A stretch of DNA of 64,000 nucleotides from Hymenobacter monticola (GTDB taxonomy: Bacteria; Bacteroidota; Bacteroidia; Cytophagales; Hymenobacteraceae): the NCBI RefSeq assembly GCF_022811645.1, contig NZ_CP094534.1, positions 4,278,001-4,342,000 of the forward strand. Direction: 5' to 3'. Below the pieces are notes generated by a model. The model was not told the DNA's origin. It was given only the letters and a program-made list of their open reading frames with translations, and did no database searches. Positions 17,246 to 26,075 of this stretch are shown here, piece by piece. Position numbers and translations under genes: made by a program. How positions within the stretch are numbered: position 1 is the first letter of the stretch; the number at the start of each line of letters is the position of its first letter.

Positions 17246-18223
17246 TCAAGCCTGCAACAGCCAGCCGCCGTTCGGCACCAGCGACACAAAAACGGTTTGG
17301 CCCACCACCCACTGGCCGATGGGTTGACGCACGCGCACCCCATTATTGGGCAAAGCCACTTCTACTTCGTCGTGATTGCCAAAGTAGCGAACCGAGCTGA
17401 CGGTTCCTTGCAGGCCCGGTTTGGTGGTTGAAAGGCGAAATTCCTCGGGCCGCACGAGCAGGGCTCCGGCAGCGGGCTGGCGAGGCAACAGCCGGCGGCG
17501 GGCCGCCCCGCGCACCAGGGAGTAGTCGCCAAACAAAGCCGCGGTGTATTCATCGATGGGCTGCCGGTAAATCTGCGCGGGCGCGCCTTGCTGCACAATG
17601 CGGCCCTGGTGCAGCACCAGGATTTCGTCGGCCCAGGGCAGGGTATCGGCCGCGTCGTGCGAAACGAGCAGGCAGGTGATGCCAAGCCGGGTGCCCAGTT
17701 CGTCGATGACCGTTTGGAGGATGCGCTTGTGTCCGCGGTCGAGGTTGGAGAACGGCTCGTCGAGCAGCAAGAGGCGCGGGGCCCCCAGCAGCAGCCGGGC
17801 CAGCGCCACCCGCTGCTGCTCCCCGCCCGAAAGCTGGTCGGTGCGACGCTGGGCCAGGTGGTCGATGCGGCAGAGGGCGTACAGGGCCTGCGCTTCGGCC
17901 GGGGGGCGCTTGTTGGCGTAGCGCAGCACTTGCTCCACGCGCAAGGAGTGCGGCAGGTCCGACTTCTGCGAGAGGTAGGCCACGCCGGGGTGGCCCGGCA
18001 CGAGGACTTCGGCGGGGCCTCGCAGCCGGTCGCCGCCGATGCGCACCTCGCCCGCGCTGGGCTGAATGAGTCCGGCAATGATTTGCAGCAGCGTGCTTTT
18101 GCCCGTGCCCGACTCGCCGGCCAGCGCCAGCTTGCGGTGGGCCGGCTGGCGGAAGCTGATGTTTTGCAGCACCGGGTTGCCGTGCTCTTCCAAACCAATA
18201 CCCGAAACCGTGAGCAACTCCAT
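17246..18223 (-). CDS. ABC transporter ATP-binding protein with TOBE-like domain
   Basis: This 325-residue ATPase subunit resembles PotA/FbpC-type importers. It has Walker A GESGTGKST (about residues 36-44), Q-loop in VAYLSQKS, signature LSGGEQQRVALARLL, Walker B LLLLDEPFSNLD and the H-loop LLVSHDAAD. A C-terminal beta-rich region from about residue 230 (LLVRPEEFRL, GTVSSVRYFGNHDEVEV) looks like a TOBE substrate-regulatory domain. No permease or binding-protein gene is adjacent, so its partners are unlinked. ATG 18223 gives MELLTVSGI; a longer frame to 18277 is unsupported. TACTTTCG at 18334-18341 (minus) is a possible -7 box. Confidence 0.88.
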   Translation of the reverse strand: MELLTVSGIGLEEHGNPVLQNISFRQPAHRKLALAGESGTGKSTLLQIIAGLIQPSAGEVRIGGDRLRGPAEVLVPGHPGVAYLSQKSDLPHSLRVEQVLRYANKRPPAEAQALYALCRIDHLAQRRTDQLSGGEQQRVALARLLLGAPRLLLLDEPFSNLDRGHKRILQTVIDELGTRLGITCLLVSHDAADTLPWADEILVLHQGRIVQQGAPAQIYRQPIDEYTAALFGDYSLVRGAARRRLLPRQPAAGALLVRPEEFRLSTTKPGLQGTVSSVRYFGNHDEVEVALPNNGVRVRQPIGQWVVGQTVFVSLVPNGGWLLQA

Positions 18224-18438
18224 GCGCGTCAAACCAATCGGGCAGCAGATATAAACGTCAGCCGTGGCCCTACCCAAAGCCTGGCGCCCGAAAGCCGCCG
18301 CAAGCTACGCCGGCCCGCCGGAGCAAGCGGGGACGAAAGTAAAATTTCGCATGTTTTAATCCTGATTCCGTACGGATGGCCGCGCAATTGGCGGGTTCCT
18401 TTGTTAAAAGTTTCGCTTGTCTTCCTGACCCGCTTTCC

Positions 18439-20706
18439 ATGTCACCCTCCCCCGCCAATACCACCCTCGAAATTGAAGGCATGAGCTGCGCCGCGTGTGC
18501 GAAGGCTGTGGAGAAGTCGTTGGCGCGCACGCCCGGCGTGCAAAACGCCGTAGTGAACTACGCCACCGAAAAAGCGACCGTGCAGTATCTGCCGGAGGTA
18601 GCCACCCCAGCCGCCTTGAAAGCCGCCGTCGAAAACGCGGGCTATGGGGTGGTAGAGCGTGCCCCCGCTGCCGACGCGGCCGCGCGCCAGGCCGAAACCG
18701 ACCAGGAAAAAGCGGCGGCTTACGCCCACCTGAAGCGGCGCTTTTGGGTGGCGGCCGGGCTCGCAGCCCTCATCATGCCGCTGAGCATGCTCATGCTGTG
18801 GCCCGCTGCCCTGCGCCATTTGAACATGCAGTGGCTCAACTTGGCCCTGCTCCTGCTCACGCTGCCGGTGCTGCTCTACAGCGGCGCAGGATTTTATCGC
18901 TCCGCCTGGAAAAACCTGCGCCACCGCACCGCCAACATGGACACGCTAATTGCCCTCGGCACCGGCGCGGCCTTCCTATGTAGTATAGCCGCCACGCTGG
19001 TGCCTGGGTTTTTCACTGAGCGCGGGCTCATACCCGAAGTTTATTACGACACCACCGCCACAATCATTGCCCTGATTTTGCTGGGCAAGGTGCTGGAGCT
19101 GCGCGCCAAAACCCAGACATCGGCCGCCATGCGGGCCCTGCTGGGCCTGCAAGCCCGCACGGCCCGCCTCGTGCGCCCCAGCGGCCAGGAAATAGACGTG
19201 CCCATTGAGCAGGTGCAGTTGGGCGACATCGTATTGGTGCGGCCGGGCGAGAAAGTCGCCACCGACGGCGTCATCACCGAAGGTCAGTCGGCCCTCGACG
19301 AAGCCATGCTCACCGGCGAAAGCCTGCCCGTCACCAAAAAAACCGGCGATGCCGTGTTTGGCGCCACGCTCAACAAAACGGGTTCGTTCCGTTTCCGGGT
19401 AACTAAAATCGGGGCCGACACCTTGCTGGCGCAAATTGTGAAGCTGGTGGAAGACGCCCAGGGCAGCCGCGCGCCCATTCAGCGGCTGGCCGACAAAGTG
19501 AGCGCCGTGTTTGTGCCCACGGTGGTGGCCATTGCCCTGCTCACTTTTGCGGCGTGGTTTGCCCTGGCCCCGGCCGAACACCGGCTGCCGCTGGCGCTGG
19601 TCAATTTTGTAGCCGTGCTCATCATTGCCTGCCCCTGCGCGCTGGGGCTGGCCACGCCCACGGCCATTATGGTGGGCACGGGCAAAGGGGCCGAGCACGG
19701 CGTGCTCATCCGCAACGCCGAGGCGCTGGAAAAAGCGTACCAGGTTAACACCGTGCTGCTCGACAAAACGGGCACCATCACCCAAGGCGAGCCCGCCGTG
19801 ACCGATTTCTGGGCAGCGCCGGGCCAGTCGGTGCCGACCTTGCTATCCCAGGTGGCAGCCGTCGAGCGCCGGTCGGAGCACCCGCTGGCGGCGGCCGTGG
19901 TGCGCTACGCCGAGGCACAGCAAGCCACGCCGCTGGCGGCCACCGATTTCCAGGCCCTCGAAGGCCGGGGCGCGGCAGCCTCCGTGGCCGGGGTACCCGT
20001 GCGCATCGGCAATGCCCGGGTGCTGGCGGAAGCCGGCATCAGCCTTTCGCCAGAAGTCAGCCGGCAGGCCGAAGCCTTGTTGAAACAAGCCAAAACGGTG
20101 CTTTACGTAGCCGTAGCCGGCCAGGCCGTGGCCGTCATCGGCGTGGCCGACACCGTACGGGCCAGTTCGGCCGCGGCCATCCGTCAGCTCCAGGAGCTGG
20201 GCCTGGAAGTAATGATGATAACCGGCGACAACCCTGCCACCGCCGCCCAGGTAGCGGCCAAAGTAGGCATCAAGCGCTACGTGGCCGAAGTGCTGCCAGC
20301 CGATAAAGCCGCCCAGGTGAAGGCCCTGCAAGCCGAGGGCCGTGTGGTGGCCATGGTGGGCGACGGCATCAACGATGCGCCCGCGCTGGCCCAGGCCGAC
20401 ATCGGCCTGGCCATGGGCGCCGGCACCGACGTGGCCCTCGAAGCCGCCGGCATCACCCTCATGCGCTCCGATTTGCAAAGCGTGGTTACGGCCATCGAGC
20501 TGTCGCGCCAAACCATCCGCGTTATCCGCCAGAACCTATTTTTTGCCTTTATATATAATACGCTGGGCATTCCCATCGCGGCCGGGGTGCTTTACCCAGT
20601 GTTTGGCCTGCTGCTTTCGCCCATGTTGGCGGCCGGCGCCATGGCCCTGAGCTCGGTATCGGTGCTCACCAATTCGCTACGCTTGCGCCGCTTCCGTCCC
20701 CAGTAA
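18439..20706 (+). CDS. copA: Copper-exporting P1B-type ATPase
   Basis: This P-type ATPase pumps Cu+ out of the cytosol. The 755-residue protein begins with one heavy-metal-associated domain ([14 protein letters not shown], about residue 15). It continues with eight membrane segments, the TGES actuator loop ([12 protein letters not shown]) and the intramembrane [10 protein letters not shown] (Cys near 398 and 400). The phosphorylation site is DKTGTI (Asp near 442), followed by [17 protein letters not shown]. The last two helices carry YN (FIYNTLGIP) and MALSS, the signature of Cu+ rather than Zn2+ pumps. ATG 18439 starts just before the metal domain. A 9-bp hairpin (20738-20770) follows the stop. 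Confidence 0.95.
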   Translation: MSPSPANTTLEIEGMSCAACAKAVEKSLARTPGVQNAVVNYATEKATVQYLPEVATPAALKAAVENAGYGVVERAPAADAAARQAETDQEKAAAYAHLKRRFWVAAGLAALIMPLSMLMLWPAALRHLNMQWLNLALLLLTLPVLLYSGAGFYRSAWKNLRHRTANMDTLIALGTGAAFLCSIAATLVPGFFTERGLIPEVYYDTTATIIALILLGKVLELRAKTQTSAAMRALLGLQARTARLVRPSGQEIDVPIEQVQLGDIVLVRPGEKVATDGVITEGQSALDEAMLTGESLPVTKKTGDAVFGATLNKTGSFRFRVTKIGADTLLAQIVKLVEDAQGSRAPIQRLADKVSAVFVPTVVAIALLTFAAWFALAPAEHRLPLALVNFVAVLIIACPCALGLATPTAIMVGTGKGAEHGVLIRNAEALEKAYQVNTVLLDKTGTITQGEPAVTDFWAAPGQSVPTLLSQVAAVERRSEHPLAAAVVRYAEAQQATPLAATDFQALEGRGAAASVAGVPVRIGNARVLAEAGISLSPEVSRQAEALLKQAKTVLYVAVAGQAVAVIGVADTVRASSAAAIRQLQELGLEVMMITGDNPATAAQVAAKVGIKRYVAEVLPADKAAQVKALQAEGRVVAMVGDGINDAPALAQADIGLAMGAGTDVALEAAGITLMRSDLQSVVTAIELSRQTIRVIRQNLFFAFIYNTLGIPIAAGVLYPVFGLLLSPMLAAGAMALSSVSVLTNSLRLRRFRPQ

Positions 20707-20804
20707 CTCAGGCCGCTTTGTGCCAGCGGCGGCGCTTCGGCTCGCGGTGAACGATTCCCAACGTGAGCCGATGCGCGCTGTTCATAACGAAACGCCCAGA
20801 CGCC

Positions 20805-20812
20805 TATATTTG
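20805..20812 (+). promoter_or_regulatory. Perfect -7 box ahead of the fluoride riboswitch
   Basis: TATATTTG matches the Bacteroidota -7 consensus TAnnTTTG exactly. Transcription would start about 6-8 bases downstream, at 20818-20820, which is where the riboswitch aptamer begins. The -33 element is weak; GTTC near 20780 is the best candidate. Confidence 0.75.
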
Positions 20813-20819
20813 CTGCCTT

Positions 20820-20882
20820 ACGGTGATGGATTTCCACCGCGAACCGCCGGAGCTTCCCCGCTCCGCGCTGATGATTCCTACC
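20820..20882 (+). ncRNA. Fluoride riboswitch (crcB motif)
   Basis: The segment carries the two conserved blocks of the fluoride aptamer. The 5' block is GGTGATGGATTTCCACC (20822-20838) followed by GCGAACCGCC, and the 3' block is GCTGATGATTCCTACC (20867-20882). One hairpin pairs GGTG with CACC (20822-20825/20835-20838). Another pairs CGGAGC with GCTCCG (20848-20853/20860-20865). The family pseudoknot would join GGAUU (20828-20832) to AUUCC (20874-20878) with one U-U mismatch. A GACGGC/GCCGTC hairpin just downstream may be the expression platform. The next gene, 51 bases on, is a CLC-F-like fluoride antiporter, the expected target. Confidence 0.9.
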
Positions 20883-20932
20883 GCCCGGACGGCCACAGGG
20901 GCCGCGCCGTCTAGCTCATCACGTTCGCCGCC

Positions 20933-22228
20933 ATGGCCCCTCGCTTCGATTTTGCCCGCCTCCTGCCCACCCATGTTCGCCGTTTAGACACAACGGCCGG
21001 CCTCCTGTATTTGCTGCGCTGGCTGCTTATTTGTGCGCTGTTGGGGGCGCTGGCGGGCACGGCCTCGGCTGGTTTTCTGGTGGCACTGGATTGGGTGACG
21101 CGCTGGCGCGAAGCCCACCCGTGGGCGCTGGCGCTGCTGCCGGGCGCGGGCTTGCTCATCGGCCTGGCCTACCATTATGTTGGCGGGCGCGCGGTGCGGG
21201 GCAATAATCTGATTCTCGACGAAATCCATCAGCCCCGCCAGCTCATCCCCTTGCGGCTGCTGCCGCTGGTGCTGGGCGGCACCTTGGCCACGCACTTGTT
21301 CGGGGGCTCGGCGGGCCGCGAGGGCACGGCCGTGCAGATGGCCGGGGCGCTGGCCGACCAATTGACGCGCTGGCTGGGTTTGTGCCCGCGCGACCGGCGC
21401 CTGCTGCTCATCGCGGGCATGAGCGCAGGATTTGCGTCGGTGTTTGGTACGCCGCTGGCGGGCGCGGTTTTCGGGTTGGAAGTCTTCCTGTTAGGCTCCA
21501 TTCGCTACGATGCCCTGGTGCCCAGCTTCCTGGCCGCCGTGCTGGCCGATGCCGTGACACGGGCCTGGGGTGTGGGCCACACTTCCTACCCAGCGCTGCC
21601 GACGCTGCCGCTCTCGGCCCTTTCGCTGGGAGGCGCGCTACTGGTGGGCGTGCTCTGCGGGCTGACAGCGCGCGGTTTCGCGGGGCTCACGCATGGGCTC
21701 ACGCGCTTGTTCAGGCGCATTGCTTATGCCCCGCTCCGGCCGGTGGTGGGCGGGGCGCTACTGGTGCCGTTGCTGTGGGCGCTGGGCCCCAACCGTTTCG
21801 ATGGCCTCGGCATTTCGGTCATCGTTGAGGCTTTCCAACACCCGCTGCCGCCCACCGACTGGGCCCTGAAACTGGCCCTGACGGCCCTCACCCTGGGCTG
21901 CGGCTTCAAGGGCGGCGAGGTGACGCCGCTGTTTTTTATGGGGGCGGCGCTGGGGAGTGCCCTGACCGTGGTGCTGCCGCTGCCGGTGGCTTTGCTGGCG
22001 GCGCTCGGCTTTGTGGGCTTGTTTGCCGGCGCGGCCAACACGCCGCTGGCCTGCACGCTGATGGGATTGGAATTATTCGGTAGCCATGCGGGCATTTACC
22101 TGGGCATCAGCTGCGTGGTGGCTTACTTGTTTTCCGGACACCGAGGCATTTACAGCTCGCAGGTAATTGGACAGGCCAAGCACTTGCGCGAAGGCCGCCA
22201 GCAGGGCAAGCCGCTGGGCGAGCTTTGA
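20933..22228 (+). CDS. CLC-family protein, probable fluoride/H+ antiporter (CLC-F type)
   Basis: This 431-residue membrane protein has the CLC fold. It departs from chloride-type CLCs in ways known for the fluoride-exporting branch. GNNLILDEIHQ (residues 90-100) replaces the serine motif GSGIP. GREGT (128-132, with gating Glu130) replaces GREGP. GFKGGEVTPLF (around 323-333) replaces the GxFxP motif. A fluoride riboswitch sits directly upstream. I infer proton-coupled fluoride export protecting the cell from fluoride. ATG 20933 is 51 bases after the aptamer. CopA lies upstream but has its own structured 3' end, so co-regulation by copper is not implied. Confidence 0.9.
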   Translation: MAPRFDFARLLPTHVRRLDTTAGLLYLLRWLLICALLGALAGTASAGFLVALDWVTRWREAHPWALALLPGAGLLIGLAYHYVGGRAVRGNNLILDEIHQPRQLIPLRLLPLVLGGTLATHLFGGSAGREGTAVQMAGALADQLTRWLGLCPRDRRLLLIAGMSAGFASVFGTPLAGAVFGLEVFLLGSIRYDALVPSFLAAVLADAVTRAWGVGHTSYPALPTLPLSALSLGGALLVGVLCGLTARGFAGLTHGLTRLFRRIAYAPLRPVVGGALLVPLLWALGPNRFDGLGISVIVEAFQHPLPPTDWALKLALTALTLGCGFKGGEVTPLFFMGAALGSALTVVLPLPVALLAALGFVGLFAGAANTPLACTLMGLELFGSHAGIYLGISCVVAYLFSGHRGIYSSQVIGQAKHLREGRQQGKPLGEL

Positions 22229-22375
22229 TGCTGCGCTTGAGAACAAGCGAGAGAAGCGAAACCTGGTGGATTTGCTCAGCACGACCATTCCCTTTTGCTA
22301 ATTTTTTTTCATACCCAGACAACCCTTAGCTGCTAATCTGCATCTGACGCCTCAACTCACCCGCTTTTCTGCTTT

Positions 22376-22933
22376 TTGCCCACCCCTACCGTGACCGAAG
22401 TCGAACTCATTGCCGCTTGCGTGCGCGGCGAGCACCGGGCCCAGCGCCAGCTCTACGACCGACTGGCCGGGCTCATGCTCACCGTTTGCCGCCGCTACCT
22501 CAAGCGCCGCGAAGACGCCGAGGAAGCCATGATTTTAGGTTTTGCCAAGATGTTCCGGGCCCTGCCCAACTACCGCTTCGAAGGCAGCTTTGAGGGCTGG
22601 GTGCGGCGCATCATGGTGAACGAGGCGCTGATGCAGCTGCGCCAGCGCGAAATGATGACGGTGTCGTTCGAAGATTTTGCCCAACCCGAAAACCTGGCCA
22701 CTACCGCCGCCACCGCCGACACCCAACTGCAGGTCGAAGACCTGATGCACCTGCTGGCCACGCTGCCGGCGGGCTACCGCACGGTGTTCAACCTCTACGC
22801 CCTGGAAGGCTACGGCCACCAGGAAATTGCCGAGCTGCTGGGCATCAGCGAAGGCACCAGCAAGTCGCAGCTCAGCAAGGCCCGCGCCATGCTGCAGCGC
22901 CGCGTCAGCTTCGCCGCCGTGACCACCGAATGA
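22376..22933 (+). CDS. ECF-type RNA polymerase sigma factor
   Basis: This is a 185-residue sigma-70 family factor with regions 2 and 4 only. Region 2 includes LYDRLAGLMLTVCRRYLKRREDAEE and FEGWVRRIMVNEAL. Region 4 is the helix-turn-helix LPAGYRTVFNLYALEGYGHQEIAELLGISEGTSKSQLSKAR. The start may be TTG 22376 or GTG 22391; both leave region 2 intact. The next gene, 47 bases downstream, encodes a single-pass protein that looks like its anti-sigma partner, and a beta-barrel gene follows. The three probably form an envelope-sensing module. Confidence 0.92.
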   Translation: MPTPTVTEVELIAACVRGEHRAQRQLYDRLAGLMLTVCRRYLKRREDAEEAMILGFAKMFRALPNYRFEGSFEGWVRRIMVNEALMQLRQREMMTVSFEDFAQPENLATTAATADTQLQVEDLMHLLATLPAGYRTVFNLYALEGYGHQEIAELLGISEGTSKSQLSKARAMLQRRVSFAAVTTE

Positions 22934-22980
22934 CCCGGGGCTCGGCGCTTTTCAACCACGATTTCTAGCTAATAATAAAT

Positions 22981-24048
22981 ATGCCTCCCGAAAATATTGA
23001 TGATTTATTCCGCGAGAAGCTCGACGGCCATGCCTCACCGACCGGCGACGACCTGTGGGCCCGCCTGCAGGCCCACGTGCCCGCCGAGGCGGCCCCCACG
23101 CCTGCGCCTGCCCCGGAACGCCTCGACCAGCTTTTCCAAAAAGGCCTGACCCAACACGCTACGCCGCCCCGGCGCGAGCTGTGGGAACGCCTCGAAGACG
23201 AACACCTGCGCCCCCGGCAGCGCCGTGCCGCCGCGTGGTGGCCCATGGCCATGGCAGCTGCGGTGGCGCTGTTTCTGCTGGTGGGCAGCGGCCTGTGGCT
23301 GGGTTGGCCGAACGGCAAAATGTCGGCGGGTGAGGTGGCGTCGCGGTCGGCCCGAACCACTAACCAGCCTTCTACTGCACCGGTGACTCCGGGTGCCCCC
23401 GCCAATGGAGCTGCTGACGCTCAGCCTCAGCAGCAGGTGGCAGCAGTAACCACGGTCACTCCTGAAGCCAAAGCTGCAGCGCAGTCAATTATTTCGGTTC
23501 CGCTGCAGAAAAAAGTAATGACTGAGGCAACCCGCCCTGCAATGGTTGCATCTACCGCATCAAAGGCCAGCAAGGCAGCCCGCGAGCAGTCTGCAAGCCA
23601 CTCGAAAGCAAGCTTCCGGCCGTTGGACGCAACCACCGAAACTGCTCCCCAAGTGGCCCGCACCCCGGCCCAGCCCGCCGCTCACCCGGCCCCCGCTTCC
23701 GGCGTTGACGAGCACCGGAAGGCCTTGATAAATACGCCGATGGTTGCCCAGGCACCCCAATCCAATCCGACCGTGGAAAACGTCCCGGCCACAGCCAGCG
23801 GGCTCATCACGGTGGATGTGCGGGCCGGCGACGCCGACGCTCGGCCTGCCAAGGCCGCTACCTCGGCCCTGGCTTCGGCCGAAGCCCCGGCTGAGCGCAA
23901 GCGCCTGGGCGGGCGCCTGCTCCAACTGGGCGGCCGCCTGGTGCGGGGCGAGCAGGTCAACCTGGCCGAGGTGACCGGCCTGCCCGAAAACGTGACGCTG
24001 CGGGCCACCTTGGCCGGCCGCACGGTCACGAAATCCATTCAATTGTAA
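22981..24048 (+). CDS. Single-pass membrane protein, probable anti-sigma factor
   Basis: This 355-residue protein has a cytosolic N-terminus, one membrane helix (about residues 87-109) and a long Ala/Pro/Ser/Thr-rich periplasmic part. The cytosolic part holds two copies of a 24-residue motif, residues 6-29 and 48-71, sharing 11 identical positions (D-x-LF-x3-L-x2-HA-x-P-x4-LW-x-RL). A single version of this LF...LW motif is common at the N-terminus of Bacteroidota proteins encoded after ECF sigma genes. I infer it binds the sigma factor and that the duplication is unusual. The C-terminal 45 residues (GGRLLQLGGRLVRGEQVNL) are the other ordered part. Confidence 0.7.
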   Translation: MPPENIDDLFREKLDGHASPTGDDLWARLQAHVPAEAAPTPAPAPERLDQLFQKGLTQHATPPRRELWERLEDEHLRPRQRRAAAWWPMAMAAAVALFLLVGSGLWLGWPNGKMSAGEVASRSARTTNQPSTAPVTPGAPANGAADAQPQQQVAAVTTVTPEAKAAAQSIISVPLQKKVMTEATRPAMVASTASKASKAAREQSASHSKASFRPLDATTETAPQVARTPAQPAAHPAPASGVDEHRKALINTPMVAQAPQSNPTVENVPATASGLITVDVRAGDADARPAKAATSALASAEAPAERKRLGGRLLQLGGRLVRGEQVNLAEVTGLPENVTLRATLAGRTVTKSIQL

Positions 24049-24072
24049 TTCACTTCTTTCTTTTTAGAAATC

Positions 24073-25242
24073 ATGCAACGCGCTTTTCTCCCCTCTTTTC
24101 TGTTGCTAACTGCCCTCACGGCCGGGCTGAACGAGGCCCGCGCCACCCGACTCGCGCTGCCCGCCTCGGTGCAAGACACCATTGTGATGCGCCTGCCCAA
24201 CCGCGCCACTCTCACCCTCACGGTGCGCGACGCGGCCCAGCTGCGCCAGCTCAAAAACTACCACCTCGACTCGCTCACCACCCGCCTGGCCACCTACATC
24301 ACGCAGGCCGAGGCCGCCGCCAAGGCCGGCACCACCAACCAGGTGACGATGCGCTTCTACCCCGACAAAGACCAGCCCGGCCAGAACCTGCCCGAGGAAA
24401 TCCGCATCACGGCCCACAAGCCCGGCACCGACGGCACCAAAGGCCCCACCAAAACGCAGGTGTTTCTGAACAAAAAATTCGGCATCAAGACCGATAGCGA
24501 TATCAATGGCGTAAACTCCATCTCCATCGACACGAACGGCAGCGCCAAAGCTACCGCGAAAGGGGACTCGGCGAAACGCGCCAACCGGAAAGACCGCCAC
24601 ACGGTGGACCTGCACTTGGAGCTCGGCTACAACACGTTCGTCAATTCGTCGACCAACAGCGTGAGTTCGGGTCCTCCCTCCCTTCGCTATTGGTCCCTAT
24701 TCGGCGGTTCGGGCATGACCGGTATCGGCCTCGACTACGTGCAGCCCCTGGCATACAGCAAGCGCGCCAAGCTGGCCCTCACTTTCGGTCCTGAGTTCGT
24801 GAGCAACAGTTTCATGCTGCGCGGCAACGACCAGTGGGTGAAAAGCGGCGGTGTGACGACCGCGGAGCGCGCTCCCGATAGCAAGCAGATTGACGATTCC
24901 AAGCTTGTCATCAACTCCCTGAACCTGCCCCTGATGCTGCGCCTCAAGCTGCGCAACAAAGAAGACAAGCGCACCCTGTCGGCGGGCATTGGCGCCTTTG
25001 GCGGCTACCGCGTGGGCGGCAACATTACCACAGAGTACAAGCTGGCCGGCAGCGACAACAAGCACGAGGACAAGCTGCGCGGCGACCTCAACGTCAACAA
25101 TTGGCAGTATGGCCTGCAAGGGGAGCTGGGCTTTCACTTCCTCCGGTTTTATGCCAAGTACAACCTGAACGAAGTATTCAAGGAAAACCAGGGCCCCCAA
25201 ACCCAGGCCCTCAGCTTCGGCTTCCGCTTTATTGGTTTCTAA
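24073..25242 (+). CDS. Outer membrane beta-barrel protein
   Basis: This 389-residue protein has a signal peptide (QRAFLPSFLLLTALTAG, cleaved near ARA) and a charged N-terminal domain of about 160 residues. A C-terminal barrel of alternating strands begins VDLHLELGYNTFV and ends in QALSFGFRFIGF, with a terminal phenylalanine as in many barrels. It lies 24 bases after the anti-sigma-like gene and is probably in the same transcript. I infer a structural or sensing barrel regulated by the upstream sigma factor. The exact family is not recognised. A bidirectional terminator follows. Confidence 0.75.
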   Translation: MQRAFLPSFLLLTALTAGLNEARATRLALPASVQDTIVMRLPNRATLTLTVRDAAQLRQLKNYHLDSLTTRLATYITQAEAAAKAGTTNQVTMRFYPDKDQPGQNLPEEIRITAHKPGTDGTKGPTKTQVFLNKKFGIKTDSDINGVNSISIDTNGSAKATAKGDSAKRANRKDRHTVDLHLELGYNTFVNSSTNSVSSGPPSLRYWSLFGGSGMTGIGLDYVQPLAYSKRAKLALTFGPEFVSNSFMLRGNDQWVKSGGVTTAERAPDSKQIDDSKLVINSLNLPLMLRLKLRNKEDKRTLSAGIGAFGGYRVGGNITTEYKLAGSDNKHEDKLRGDLNVNNWQYGLQGELGFHFLRFYAKYNLNEVFKENQGPQTQALSFGFRFIGF

Positions 25243-25257
25243 AGCAAGTCGAATGAT

Positions 25258-25291
25258 AAAAAAGCGCCCCGGAAAGCCGAGGCGCTTTTTT
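25258..25291 (+). terminator. Bidirectional terminator
   Basis: An 11-bp stem AAAAAAGCGCC/GGCGCTTTTTT (25258-25268 with 25281-25291) surrounds a 12-nt loop. A-tract and T-tract flank it, so it can stop transcription from both the barrel gene (+) and the methyltransferase gene (-). Confidence 0.88.
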
Positions 25292-25316
25292 TATTGTCTT
25301 TTGCCATCCGGAGTCT

Positions 25317-26075
25317 CTATTGCAAGCGAAAAAAATTATCCAGCAGAATGGCCGCCGAAATGGCCACGTTGAGGCTTTCGGCCCGGCCGCCGGCCCCGCG
25401 CGGGATGTGCAGGCGCCGCGTGAGGGCCGCCGCCACGCCCGGCGTGAGGCCGTGCGACTCGGAGCCCATCACCAGCACGCCGCGGGGCTGCAGCTGCACG
25501 CGGTGCACGTTGTCGCCGGCCAAATCGGCGCCGAAAATGCCGGTGCCGGTGGGCAGCTTGGGCAGCCAGGCGCTGAGGTCGCGCTCCCACACGGGCACGC
25601 GGGCGAAGGCACCCATGGTGGCCGACACGGTTTTGGGGGCAAACGCGTCGGCGCAGCCGGGGCTGAGCACCACGCCGGCCAAGCCGTACCAGTCGGCCAG
25701 GCGCAGCAGGGTGCCCAGGTTGCCGGGGTCGCGCACTTCGTCGAGGGCCAGCAACAATTGGCTTTCGGGCAGCGTTAGGGGCAGCGGTGCTTCGGCGGGC
25801 AGGCGGGCCACGGCCAGGGCGGTGGTATTGTTGGCCAGGGTGCCGAGTTGGGTAAGTTCGGCTTCCGACACGAGGGTGAGGGGCAGCCGGGCCGGCAGTT
25901 GGGCCTGATTTTGGGAGGCGAATTCGGCCGTGGCCAGCAGGTGTTCCGTTTCCAGGTCGGAACTTAGCAGCTCCAACACGCTTTTTCCGCCTTCGACCAG
26001 AAACGCGCCGTGGCGTTGCCGGTACTTCTTTTGGTGCAGCGACTGCACGTATTTGCCAAGTGCTTTTGAAACCAT
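25317..26075 (-). CDS. TrmH/SpoU-family RNA methyltransferase
   Basis: This is a 252-residue SPOUT-fold enzyme that probably methylates a 2'-O-ribose in rRNA or tRNA using S-adenosylmethionine. The N-terminal substrate-binding domain opens with KYVQSLHQKKYRQRHGAFLVEG. The knotted catalytic domain has EVRDPGNLGTLLRLADW (motif 1), VLVMGSESHGLTP (motif 2) and AESLNVAISAAILLDNFF (motif 3). The target nucleotide is unknown. ATG 26075 matches the family start; an upstream ATG at 26096 would add seven residues. Its 5' end overlaps the divergent Omp85 gene. Confidence 0.9.
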   Translation of the reverse strand: MVSKALGKYVQSLHQKKYRQRHGAFLVEGGKSVLELLSSDLETEHLLATAEFASQNQAQLPARLPLTLVSEAELTQLGTLANNTTALAVARLPAEAPLPLTLPESQLLLALDEVRDPGNLGTLLRLADWYGLAGVVLSPGCADAFAPKTVSATMGAFARVPVWERDLSAWLPKLPTGTGIFGADLAGDNVHRVQLQPRGVLVMGSESHGLTPGVAAALTRRLHIPRGAGGRAESLNVAISAAILLDNFFRLQ

